NCBI GenBank assembly: GCA_027491075.1
Contig: JAIXWX010000034.1
Coordinates: 124,001-188,000, forward strand
Direction of reading: 5' to 3'
Origin: Flavobacteriales bacterium
Lineage (GTDB): Bacteria > Bacteroidota > Bacteroidia > Flavobacteriales_D > Sanyastnellaceae
Length of the DNA: 64,000 bases
Below the pieces are notes generated by a model. The model did not search any database, was not told the origin of the DNA, and saw only the letters and a list, made by a program, of their open reading frames with translations. The first letter of the stretch is position 1; the number at the start of each line of letters is the position of its first letter. The position numbers and the translations under genes were made by a program. Shown piece by piece: positions 52,524 to 60,638 of the stretch.

Positions 52524-54173
52524 ATGAAGAAAATTTTACTTGCTTTAACCGCAGTATTCGCACTCTCTTCTGTACAAGCTCAGTTGGCTGATGGAAGCCA
52601 AGCTCCTGACTTTACAGCAACAGACATCAATGGAAACGAGATTACTCTTTCAACACTTCTCGCTGAAGGTAAAACCGTAATCATTGACTTTTCTGCTACA
52701 TGGTGTGGTCCATGTTGGAATTATCACAATTCCCACTCAATGAAGGATTTGTTTGAAGTCCACGGACCAGAAGGATCGTGCTCTAATGACGTAGTGGTAA
52801 TCTTCGTTGAAGGTGACTTAACTACGACTAACGCGGATCTCACTGGTTCTGGTGCAAACACATGGGGCGATTGGACCGCTGATACTCCATATCCAATCAT
52901 TGACCTCACAAATGCTAACGCTCCGAACATGGCAAATGATTATGAAATTGCTTACTTTCCAACAGTTTATAAAATCTGTCCTGACGGTGTCGTTTCTGAA
53001 ATTGGTCCAGCTAACCTGACTGGTTTTGTTAACGGTATCGAAGAGTGCGGTTTTGCAAATGACGCAAGAATCGATGCTCCAAGTGGGCTTTCTTGCTCCA
53101 ACGACGTTTCCCCAGTGGTAACATTGAAGAATGTCTCTTTCTCTTCTATGACTTCTGCTGCTATCGAGTATTCTATCGATGGCGGTGCAGCTCAAACTTT
53201 CAACTGGTCTGGAAGCTTGAACGAAGGGCAGTCTGTTGACGTTGAATTACCTACAGCTAACTTAAGCTCTGGAGAGCACACTATTGAGTTCTCTTTAACG
53301 TCTCCAAACGGTATTGAAGATGGAAACGGAACTAACAACTGTGCAGCAAGTTCTTTCAATGTTCTTTCTGCTAATGGAGTTCCAGCTCCTTATGCTCAAA
53401 CCTTCAGCAGCAACACATTCCCATATGCAAACTGGATCCTCAACAATCCTGATGGTGGCATTACTTGGGCACGTGTTTCTACGGGTGCAGGCTCTTTGAA
53501 ATATGATTGTTTTACTTATTCTGCAGCGGGGCAAGTGGACGACTTCATTGTTGAGCCAATCAACTTGTCTGCTGCGAGCACTGCTTCAGTTAGCTTCCGT
53601 GTTGCTCACAAGCGTTATAGCACTGCATACCTAGATGCGCTCGAAGTATTTGTTTCTTCTAACTGTGGCGAAACTTGGGAATCAATTTGGTACAAAGAGG
53701 GAGACGAGCTTGCTACTGGTGCAGCTTCTACTTCTGCCTTCACTCCAAGCAGCACAGACTGGAGAGATGAGTGTATCAATATCGAAAACTATGTTGGAAA
53801 TGATAAAGTGTTCGTTCGCTTCGTTGGATACAATGGTTATGGTAACAACATTTATGTTGACAACCTAAACGTAACTGATGCTCAGTGCATCGTTAGTGTT
53901 GAAGAAAACAGCATCATCAATGAGTTCAAGGCTTTCCCGAACCCAACTGCTGGTATCACCAACATCACTTATAGTATGAATTCTGCTGCTCCGGTAACCT
54001 TTGAAGTATATGATATCCTAGGTGCTCGTGTGATCAATCAGAATTTAGGCGTGAAGGCAGCGGGTTCTTATACTCAGCAAGTAGATTTCAATGTACTTCC
54101 AGCTGGTATTTACCTTGTGAACCTTACTGCTGACGGAGTAACTTCTACTCTTAGAATTACAGTTCAGAAATAA
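52524..54173 (+). CDS. secreted thioredoxin-fold protein with T9SS sorting domain
   Basis: 549 residues. Signal peptide ends VQA, then Gln. A TlpA/redoxin-like domain (about 22-175) holds the active site WCGPCW (Cys61, Cys64) and the AYFPTVYKICPDG cis-Pro region. It is followed by a CARDB-like beta domain (about 178-285, SVDVELPTANLSSGEHTI), a MAM/jelly-roll-like domain (about 290-455, APYAQTFSSNTFPYANW), and a type A sorting domain (FKAFPNPTAGITNITYSM, FEVYDILGARV, LPAGIYLVNLTADGVTSTLRI). A redox-active domain carried by a T9SS cargo protein is unusual and suggests thiol chemistry at or outside the cell surface. It is followed by a strong terminator. Confidence 0.88.
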   Translation: MKKILLALTAVFALSSVQAQLADGSQAPDFTATDINGNEITLSTLLAEGKTVIIDFSATWCGPCWNYHNSHSMKDLFEVHGPEGSCSNDVVVIFVEGDLTTTNADLTGSGANTWGDWTADTPYPIIDLTNANAPNMANDYEIAYFPTVYKICPDGVVSEIGPANLTGFVNGIEECGFANDARIDAPSGLSCSNDVSPVVTLKNVSFSSMTSAAIEYSIDGGAAQTFNWSGSLNEGQSVDVELPTANLSSGEHTIEFSLTSPNGIEDGNGTNNCAASSFNVLSANGVPAPYAQTFSSNTFPYANWILNNPDGGITWARVSTGAGSLKYDCFTYSAAGQVDDFIVEPINLSAASTASVSFRVAHKRYSTAYLDALEVFVSSNCGETWESIWYKEGDELATGAASTSAFTPSSTDWRDECINIENYVGNDKVFVRFVGYNGYGNNIYVDNLNVTDAQCIVSVEENSIINEFKAFPNPTAGITNITYSMNSAAPVTFEVYDILGARVINQNLGVKAAGSYTQQVDFNVLPAGIYLVNLTADGVTSTLRITVQK

Positions 54174-54193
54174 TAAGGAAGTTAAATGATTTT

Positions 54194-54224
54194 ATAAAGA
54201 GGCTTCCATCGGAAGCCTCTTTAT
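54194..54224 (+). terminator. terminator after the thioredoxin-T9SS gene
   Basis: Perfect 14-bp stem (54194-54207 with 54211-54224; AGAGGCTTCC core) with a three-base ATC loop; the 3' arm ends in CTCTTTAT. It lies 20 bases after the stop. Confidence 0.88.
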
Positions 54225-54268
54225 TTATGGTATAATCATTGAAAAGATTTTTGAAAATAGCAAACCAA

Positions 54269-54763
54269 ATGATAAAGAATCTCCTTTCCGTTTTTTCCAT
54301 CGTTTTGATTTCTCATCTTGCTTCAGCTCAAGTTGCAAAATTGCCGAGCATTCAACTGAAAGATATGGAGGGTAATACCGTTGATACGGGCACACTCTCT
54401 AATGATGGGAAACCTATAATTATAAGCTTTTGGGCGACATGGTGCAGTCCATGCAAGAAAGAACTCAATAATTATGCGGAGCATTACGAAAAATGGCAGC
54501 AGGAAACGGGCGTGAAAATCATTGCCGTTTCGATCGATGATCAACGAAGTGTTACACGTGTTGCCCCTTATGTGAGCAGTGTTCAGTGGGAATACCAAGT
54601 TTTATTGGATTCTAATAAGCAATTTGCCCTTGCAATGGGAGTGAACAACGTACCTCATACTTTCTTAATAGACGGCAAAGGAAATATCGTTTGGCAGCAC
54701 AACAATTACGCTGACGGCGATGAGGATGAACTCTATCAAGAGCTATTGAAAATAAAATCCTGA
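54269..54763 (+). CDS. TlpA-family thiol-disulfide oxidoreductase
   Basis: 164 residues from an ATG that starts the signal peptide (cleaved after ASA, then Gln); a TTG ten codons upstream is less likely. The thioredoxin fold has FWATWCSPCKKEL (Cys59, Cys62), IIAVSIDDQRS, and the cis-Pro VNNVPHTFLIDGKG. Periplasmic members reduce or exchange disulfides in exported proteins. It lies between two terminators, so it is its own transcript, but its neighbours are a thioredoxin-fold cargo and an Omp28-like protein. Confidence 0.92.
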   Translation: MIKNLLSVFSIVLISHLASAQVAKLPSIQLKDMEGNTVDTGTLSNDGKPIIISFWATWCSPCKKELNNYAEHYEKWQQETGVKIIAVSIDDQRSVTRVAPYVSSVQWEYQVLLDSNKQFALAMGVNNVPHTFLIDGKGNIVWQHNNYADGDEDELYQELLKIKS

Positions 54764-54786
54764 GTGTTTTTTGATCAAGGAATTGT

Positions 54787-54814
54787 AGGCCTTTCACATC
54801 GAAAGGCCTTTTTT
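54787..54814 (+). terminator. terminator after the TlpA gene
   Basis: Nine-base stem AGGCCTTTC/GAAAGGCCT (54787-54795 with 54801-54809) around a five-base loop, then five more T residues. Confidence 0.9.
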
Positions 54815-54860
54815 ATTGCTACTTTGCAGCACTAAATTTTTTAATCTGTCTACCGCCAAA

Positions 54861-56600
54861 ATGAAGATCTCTTCTGGTATCTTTTATCTACTTCTTACTT
54901 GGGCTTTGCTCAGTATCGGTGCACCCAAAGTCTTTGCTCAAGACCAAAATCCACCGGCAAAAACGGGACAGCTGCATGGAAATTTTCAACTACTATGGCA
55001 GCAATACAATGAAGATTCTCTCATCGGTGCTACAGTACCGCCTGCAAAAACAGCGTTGAACGCATTTGGTAATTTTACTTATACCTACGGAAATTTTACT
55101 GCAGGAATGCGATTTGAATCCTACCTGGATGCAATCCAAGGCTACTCCGTAGGAGCAAGGTTTAAAGGCACAGGTATAGGGAATCGCTTTGCTCAATACA
55201 AAAATGATGGATTGGATATCACTGTTGGAAATTTCTATGAGCAATTCGGATCTGGCCTCACCCTCAGAACTTATTGGGAGCCCAATCTTGGAATCGATAA
55301 TGCTTTAGATGGTGCTCGGGTAGTGTTCACACCAATACAGGGTGCAACCATCAAAGCAATATATGGTCACCAAAGACTGGCTTTTGATAGCCGGCTCATA
55401 AATAGCGAATCGATCATTCGCGGATTGGATGGCGAGATTCACTTGAACGATCTCTTTGGCTCATTAAAGAAACTCTCCTCTGACACTGCTGTTTCGAACT
55501 TTTCTCAAAGTAAGCTGAAGGTCATTCTCGGGGGGTCATTCGTGAGCAAATTTGAAGAAGGTGGAATACGTGAGGTCGATACTCTGCTTTTGGCTTATCC
55601 TCAAAACATTGGAACGAGTGCATTACGAGCTAACGTAATCTATGGACCTTTTAGTTTTTTAGCAGAATACGCGACCAAGGTAAACGATCCAAGTAAAGAC
55701 AACGGATACATTTGGAAAGAGGGAGAAGCTATTTTCTTGAACGCATCGTACAGCAGAAAAAGACTAGGAATTAACCTCGCTGCGAAGAACGTGGATAATT
55801 TTTCTTTCCGTTCTAATCGCGATTTAACTCTTTTTGATGTGCCCATCAACTTCAATCCTGCACTGACAAAGCAACACACCTATAATTTAGCAGCAACTCT
55901 CTATCCTTATGCCACTCCGTTGGCAGGGGAAGTGAGTTATTCTGCTGAAGTGTTTTATACGTTTAAAAAAGACAGCCCTCTTGGAGGAAAGTATGGAACC
56001 CAGTTGAGTCTGAATTTTGCTGCGGCCAATAGCGTGGATAAAACAGTGTTGGAGGGTGTAGATGGTCTTGTCTATGGTTATCAAAGACGATCGTTAAGTT
56101 TTGGTGATGAAAAATATATTCGTGACTTCAATGTGGAGGTAAAGAAAAAGTTCTCAAAGAAGTTTTCTGCGGCGGCTACTTATTACTATTTGGAGTTCAA
56201 CACCCAAGTTACTCCGGTCACGCCAGATTACAAGGGGCTTTTGTTTGCTGATATTCAGGTGCTAGAGTTTAACTACAAGAGCAGCAGTAAAAGCAATTGG
56301 CACCTGGAGTTACAAGCTCTACAAACCAAACAAGACAAGGGAGATTGGGCTACAGCTATCCTTGAATACACCTATTCTCCGCATTGGACGATCGCAATAA
56401 TCGATCAGTACAATTATGGAAATGCCGATGTTGAGAAAAGAATTCACTATCTTTTCGGCACGGTTGGGTATATAAATGGCCCCACAAGAATCTCAGTAGG
56501 ATATGGAAGAAGGAGGGAAGGGGTATTTTGTATAGGAGGAATCTGCAGAGCAGTTCCTGCAACCAACGGATTTGAAATTTCAATTACCAGTACTTTCTAA
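54861..56600 (+). CDS. DUF6029-family outer-membrane protein
   Basis: 579 residues from the ATG that starts a signal peptide (ending VFA, then Gln); an earlier frame start at 54816 is rejected. The mature protein begins GQLHGNFQLLWQQY, then alternating beta segments (TVGNFYEQFGSGLTLRTYWE, NFTAGMRFESYL) ending FEISITSTF with the terminal Phe typical of outer-membrane barrels. This matches a DUF6029-type family found beside TlpA and Omp28 genes in Bacteroidota; molecular function unknown. A TACTTTGC element lies 33 bases upstream. The Omp28-like gene follows after 11 bases. Confidence 0.78.
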   Translation: MKISSGIFYLLLTWALLSIGAPKVFAQDQNPPAKTGQLHGNFQLLWQQYNEDSLIGATVPPAKTALNAFGNFTYTYGNFTAGMRFESYLDAIQGYSVGARFKGTGIGNRFAQYKNDGLDITVGNFYEQFGSGLTLRTYWEPNLGIDNALDGARVVFTPIQGATIKAIYGHQRLAFDSRLINSESIIRGLDGEIHLNDLFGSLKKLSSDTAVSNFSQSKLKVILGGSFVSKFEEGGIREVDTLLLAYPQNIGTSALRANVIYGPFSFLAEYATKVNDPSKDNGYIWKEGEAIFLNASYSRKRLGINLAAKNVDNFSFRSNRDLTLFDVPINFNPALTKQHTYNLAATLYPYATPLAGEVSYSAEVFYTFKKDSPLGGKYGTQLSLNFAAANSVDKTVLEGVDGLVYGYQRRSLSFGDEKYIRDFNVEVKKKFSKKFSAAATYYYLEFNTQVTPVTPDYKGLLFADIQVLEFNYKSSSKSNWHLELQALQTKQDKGDWATAILEYTYSPHWTIAIIDQYNYGNADVEKRIHYLFGTVGYINGPTRISVGYGRRREGVFCIGGICRAVPATNGFEISITSTF

Positions 56601-56611
56601 AACTTCAATCG

Positions 56612-57484
56612 ATGTTTATAAGAAGCTTTTTAATTATCGGTTTATTCGCTGCTTTTGCTCTAACGTCATGCAGTGATAAAGAAGATCCAATATTGAAGTT
56701 GGACAATGTTTATTTAGATAACATTTACGGTCCAGCCCCCGAATTTACCTCTTTAGAGAATCCTCAGAAAAATACCTTGATCGAAGAATTCACAGGACAT
56801 AAATGCACTGCATGCCCTGCCGCCGCTGAGCAATTAAAGGAATGGCTTGAAGAACTTCATCCGCGGCTGAGCGCCATAGCTATTCATGCGGGTTCACTTG
56901 CTGCAGTTGGAAATCCTCCATTTGATAGTGATTTTAATACTCTTGATGGAAACTTGATATGGGGTGAAATTGAAGGCGGTTTTAATCCTGCAGCTCGCAT
57001 CGATAGAAGACCAGGTATTTTTGCTGGTGAAGATCTTATTGGAGTAGAGGAATGGAGGTCTAGAATTGATGAGCAGCTCGGGCAAGCCCCGCAAGCCGCC
57101 TTGCAGCTAGTCACTCAACATGTTCCGGATGACGGTATCGTAAATATTCATGCACATACTGAATTTCTCAATGCGCTGCAAGGGCAATATGCGCTCATCG
57201 TAGCCATTACAGAAAGTAAGATTATAAGCGGGCAAGAAGATGGTCGACTCACTCCGCCAGAAATCGAAGAGTATGAACACAATCACGTTCTTAGAGACAT
57301 AGTTACTCTTACTGAAGGTCTGCCAATGGCTACGAATCCTGCAGCAAATAGTTCTTTCGTTCGGTCTTTCTCTTATAAACTTGGAGATGGCTGGGTTCCT
57401 GAAAACTGCCATGTAGTTGCTTTTGTCGTAGATAGAACTTCGGATTTAGTATTGAATGTGGTAGAAGCATCAGTTCACCAATGA
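56612..57484 (+). CDS. Omp28-related lipoprotein
   Basis: 290 residues with a lipobox (ALTSC, Cys20). An Omp28 fold is marked by LIEEFTGHKCTACPAAAEQL, where CTAC (Cys65, Cys68) sits at the position of a thioredoxin active site, then AIAIHAGSLAA and FNPAARIDRRPG. Omp28-type proteins are surface or outer-membrane lipoproteins of unclear role. It lies in an operon with the DUF6029-type gene before it (11 bases) and a porin after it (4-base overlap). Confidence 0.88.
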   Translation: MFIRSFLIIGLFAAFALTSCSDKEDPILKLDNVYLDNIYGPAPEFTSLENPQKNTLIEEFTGHKCTACPAAAEQLKEWLEELHPRLSAIAIHAGSLAAVGNPPFDSDFNTLDGNLIWGEIEGGFNPAARIDRRPGIFAGEDLIGVEEWRSRIDEQLGQAPQAALQLVTQHVPDDGIVNIHAHTEFLNALQGQYALIVAITESKIISGQEDGRLTPPEIEEYEHNHVLRDIVTLTEGLPMATNPAANSSFVRSFSYKLGDGWVPENCHVVAFVVDRTSDLVLNVVEASVHQ

Positions 57485-58098
57485 GAAAATTAACCTTTTT
57501 AGTAATCATCGCATGGACGATAGGAATATCTAGCTATGCTCAAAAAAGAGCATTCCGATTTGATGGAGGTCTCAATGGTGGATTGTTGGTTTCTCAAATG
57601 AGTGGAGACGCACTTGCGGGATGGGATAAGCCCGGTATCACAGCAGGAGGTTGGGTACACATCAACTATAACAATCCCTGGGGAACTTTCTTAGGGATGG
57701 CTTATGTGCCAAAAGGTTCAAGGAAGAATGCTGATCAAGACAACGGCGACTTTGATACTTTTATATTACAGCTCGATTATTTAGATATTCCCATTTTAGC
57801 AACGTATAAAACCGAACGATTTCGCTTCAACTTGGGTCCATCCTTCGGCATTTTGTTAAGGCAAAACATTAAGTTCAACGGAACAGATTTCAGCGTTGAT
57901 CCCTCGTTTAGAAGATTTGACGCATCCATGGCAGCGGGTGTTACTTGGTTTGCCAGCAGAAACATTCATCTTGAACTCAGAGGCTCTACTAGTTTTATTC
58001 CTGTTAGACCAGCTCCTGCAATCGTTAATCCAGGCTCATTTTATGAAAGAGGAAACTATAATCACGTATTGCAGTTTTGCGTGCACTACAGTTTCTGA
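57481..58098 (+). CDS. porin-family outer-membrane protein (PorT-like barrel)
   Basis: 205 residues. Signal peptide ends SYA, then Gln. An eight-stranded barrel is suggested by alternating strands (FDGGLNGGLLVSQMSG, FRFNLGPSFGILLRQNIKF, LELRGSTSFIPV) ending VLQFCVHYSF. It belongs to the Bacteroidota outer-membrane beta-barrel (PorT-like) group; PorT itself is not asserted. The start ATG overlaps the Omp28 stop by 4 bases. Its 3' end overlaps the convergent cytidine deaminase gene by 13 bases. Confidence 0.8.
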   Translation: MRKLTFLVIIAWTIGISSYAQKRAFRFDGGLNGGLLVSQMSGDALAGWDKPGITAGGWVHINYNNPWGTFLGMAYVPKGSRKNADQDNGDFDTFILQLDYLDIPILATYKTERFRFNLGPSFGILLRQNIKFNGTDFSVDPSFRRFDASMAAGVTWFASRNIHLELRGSTSFIPVRPAPAIVNPGSFYERGNYNHVLQFCVHYSF

Positions 58099-58583
58099 TG
58101 CTTCAAATCAACTTCGTTGAAGTAAAAAGGCAAAAGAGAACTAACACTTTCCACTTCCATGATTCGGCCTGAACTTCCTTGCATTATAATCTTGATTGGA
58201 CTGCATTGATTTAGCTCATACTCTAACATGGATTGCCTGCACGAACCACAAGGCGTAATAGGATGATCAGTAGAAACAACTTTGGACGCGGCGGTGATGG
58301 CTATCGCTACTATTTTTTTTCCAGGATGATTGGACCCAGCCCAAAAAATGGCAACTCTCTCAGCACATAAGCCGCTGGGGTAAGCCATGTTTTCTTGATT
58401 ACTTCCTTGAACAATTGTGCCGTCTTCTAGACGTAATGCACATCCAACATTGAATTGACTATATGGCGCGTAAGAACCCAATAATGCTCTTTTTGCGTGC
58501 GAAAGTAATTCTTGTTCCTCGGTAGGAATTTCTGAAGGATTCTGGTAATACCTATATGTTATAATAACTCTTTCTTCATTCAT
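58086..58583 (-). CDS. cdd: cytidine deaminase
   Basis: 165 residues of a homotetramer-type deaminase, converting cytidine and deoxycytidine to uridine forms. Zinc and catalytic residues: GLCAERVAIF (Cys and Glu) and TPCGSCRQSMLE (two Cys). SYAPYSQFNVGCALRLEDG is the N-terminal signature and NQENMAYPSG the substrate-binding region. It is convergent with the porin gene and overlaps its end by 13 bases. Confidence 0.95.
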   Translation of the reverse strand: MNEERVIITYRYYQNPSEIPTEEQELLSHAKRALLGSYAPYSQFNVGCALRLEDGTIVQGSNQENMAYPSGLCAERVAIFWAGSNHPGKKIVAIAITAASKVVSTDHPITPCGSCRQSMLEYELNQCSPIKIIMQGSSGRIMEVESVSSLLPFYFNEVDLKHQKL

Positions 58584-58640
58584 CGGTTAAACCTAATGAA
58601 ATTTCTTTAACTCAATACACGAATATCTTAACATTAAGAT

Positions 58641-58648
58641 TACATTTG
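58641..58648 (+). promoter_or_regulatory. candidate -7 box of the VTC-domain gene
   Basis: TACATTTG is an exact TAnnTTTG match but ends only two bases before the TTG at 58651. If real, transcription would begin at about 58654 and the true start must be further in, for example the GTG at 58660. Confidence 0.35.
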
Positions 58649-58650
58649 TC

Positions 58651-59418
58651 TTGAAACCTGTGGAAGCTTTATCCAACATACTCCTTCAGTTTGCTCCAAT
58701 TTCTCTTCAGGAAATGGATGGCGTGTCGTTAATGAATCGAACAGATACTAAGTTCGTTTTGAGCCTTGGTCAACTCACGGAAATTCTCCAAACGCTATCA
58801 GGACATTATCGCGTATTGGAGATTCAAGGTGTTCGTTCCAATAGTTATGAGACCCTCTATTATGACACGCCTGATTTTTATTTTTATTACAGACACCATA
58901 GTGGAAAGAGAAATAGATATAAAATAAGAAAGAGGAGATACGTTGAATCGAATTTAACTTTTCTAGAGGTGAAGTTCAAGACGAACAAGGATAGAACAGT
59001 AAAGGATAGAACGAAATTGCAATTGCTCAATGAGGGCTTGGATGATTTCTCAAAGAACTTTATAGAAGACGAAACGCAATTGGGTCTTTCATTTGAACCA
59101 AAGTTGTGGAATCAATTCAAACGGATTACCCTTGTAAATGAAGCTTTGCCAGAAAGATTGACCATAGATTTGGATCTCAATTTTCGCTTTGAGAGTAGAA
59201 ATGTTGAATTGAAGAACGTGGTTATTGCGGAGGTAAAACAACAAAATCAAAATAGATACTCTCCATTTATGATCGAGGTGAAGAAAAGACTCATCCGACC
59301 TGAAAGCGTGAGTAAGTATTGTGTAGGAGCAGCGATGCTGTATCCTGAAATCAAGTCGAATAATTTCAAATCGAAAATTCTAAAAATAAAGAAGATATCA
59401 AATGGAATGGTTGCCTAA
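58651..59418 (+). CDS. VTC-domain protein (polyphosphate-polymerase type)
   Basis: 255 residues. The VTC/CYTH-like tunnel fold is marked by NRTDTKFVL, YYDTPDFYFYYRHHSGKRNRYKIRKRRY and FLEVKFKTNKDR, with the basic and acidic residues of the triphosphate tunnel, and by FMIEVKKRLIRPESVSKYC near the end. Such domains make or handle polyphosphate in yeast VTC4; in bacteria the role is less certain. The start is unsettled: TTG at 58651 and GTG at 58660 both keep the conserved FAPISLQEMD segment, while the ATG at 58714 would cut it. It overlaps the DUF4956 gene by 17 bases. Confidence 0.82.
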   Translation: MKPVEALSNILLQFAPISLQEMDGVSLMNRTDTKFVLSLGQLTEILQTLSGHYRVLEIQGVRSNSYETLYYDTPDFYFYYRHHSGKRNRYKIRKRRYVESNLTFLEVKFKTNKDRTVKDRTKLQLLNEGLDDFSKNFIEDETQLGLSFEPKLWNQFKRITLVNEALPERLTIDLDLNFRFESRNVELKNVVIAEVKQQNQNRYSPFMIEVKKRLIRPESVSKYCVGAAMLYPEIKSNNFKSKILKIKKISNGMVA

Positions 59419-60142
59419 TTTAATGACCGCATGGATGCAAGACGTAATGCCTGCAGCGGCCCCTATGATTGAAGATGCAAAAGACAGTTTTAATCCTCTA
59501 GGTGGAGTAAAACTGTTTAACGCAGAAGATTTTCTAGGAATGTCGATTAGACTGTTTCTTCATTTGTTTTTTGTTTTTGTTCTGGTGAGGCTGATTTACT
59601 ACCCGATAGCAAAAAGAAAGGACTTTCTCTTTACTTATTTTCTTTTCAGTGTTTCGATCTTTTTGATGTGTTTCTTATTGGAATCTGTCAAGCTGGAGAT
59701 GGGTTTTGCCTTAGGGCTATTTGCAGTTTTCGGGATAATTAGGTACCGAACGGATGCTATTCCTATCAAGGAGATGACCTACTTATTCATTGTTATTGGT
59801 ATGTCTGTAATGAATGCATTGATTAATAAGAAGATTTCACTAGTTGAACTAATGTTTGCCAACTTTGTGATCATTGCTATGACTTTTGGGTTGGAGAAGA
59901 TATGGTTACTCCGCCATGAGTCACAAAAGCTAGTGCTTTATGATAACATTGAACTCATCCAGTTGGGTAGACGCGCTGAATTAGTCGCTGATTTGGAAAA
60001 ACGAACAGGTATCCGTGCAACGCGCATTGAAATTGGTAAGATTGACTTCTTGAGAGATACAGTGATGATCAAAGTTCACTTCTATGAGGACGAGCAACCA
60101 GGTCAGATGGACGAGAGCTTCTCCTCTGGATTTAATTCTTGA
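59402..60142 (+). CDS. DUF4956 membrane protein
   Basis: 246 residues. An amphipathic N-terminus, then about four membrane segments (about 55-75, 82-100, 105-118, 126-160) including the family motif GFALGLFAVFGIIRYRTDAIPIKEMTYLF split near 105-135, followed by a soluble C-terminal domain (VADLEKRTGIRATRIEIGKIDFLRD). DUF4956 proteins are regularly paired with VTC-domain proteins, as here (17-base overlap), suggesting a joint membrane function; the chemistry is unknown. It ends seven bases from the convergent ispF. Confidence 0.88.
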   Translation: MEWLPNLMTAWMQDVMPAAAPMIEDAKDSFNPLGGVKLFNAEDFLGMSIRLFLHLFFVFVLVRLIYYPIAKRKDFLFTYFLFSVSIFLMCFLLESVKLEMGFALGLFAVFGIIRYRTDAIPIKEMTYLFIVIGMSVMNALINKKISLVELMFANFVIIAMTFGLEKIWLLRHESQKLVLYDNIELIQLGRRAELVADLEKRTGIRATRIEIGKIDFLRDTVMIKVHFYEDEQPGQMDESFSSGFNS

Positions 60143-60149
60143 GAAAGAG

Positions 60150-60638
60150 CTATCCCTGACCTCGATGTATCAAAGCAACAGCGTAAGCACACAATCCTTC
60201 TTCTCGTCCAACGAAGCCCATTTTTTCGCCAGTTGTTGCCTTGATTGAAATTTGGTCTACAGAAATTCTTGCAACTTTGGAAATAGCTTCTTTCATTAAG
60301 TTGGCGTGCTTCATTACTTTAGGGCGCTCCAATGAAAGAGAGCAATCAATATTAGCAAGCTCCCAGCCTTTTTCTCTCACAAGAGAACATGTCTTTTCCA
60401 GTAGAATTTTTGAATCAATGCCTTTGAACTCGTTAGAAGTATCTGGAAAATGTTGACCGATATCACCAAGAGAAAGGGCGCCTAAAAGAGCATCGCAAAT
60501 GGCATGCAACAGCACGTCAGCATCGCTATGACCAATGGCTCCAAGATCATGCTCAATTTTAATTCCACCTATCCATAATTCTCTATTAGGGCCAAGCCTA
60601 TGAACATCATAGCCAAAGCCAACGCGGTATGGAACCAT
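60150..60638 (-). CDS. ispF: 2-C-methyl-D-erythritol 2,4-cyclodiphosphate synthase
   Basis: 162 residues. IspF cyclises the diphosphocytidyl-methylerythritol phosphate intermediate of the MEP isoprenoid pathway. Zinc ligands lie in GYDVHRLG (Asp11, His13) and GAIGHSDADVLLHAICDALLGA; SLGDIGQHFPD and the C-terminal KATTGEKMGFVGREEGL complete the signature. Its ATG overlaps the porV stop by one base (TAATG), so it is translated from the porV transcript. Confidence 0.97.
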   Translation of the reverse strand: MVPYRVGFGYDVHRLGPNRELWIGGIKIEHDLGAIGHSDADVLLHAICDALLGALSLGDIGQHFPDTSNEFKGIDSKILLEKTCSLVREKGWELANIDCSLSLERPKVMKHANLMKEAISKVARISVDQISIKATTGEKMGFVGREEGLCAYAVALIHRGQG

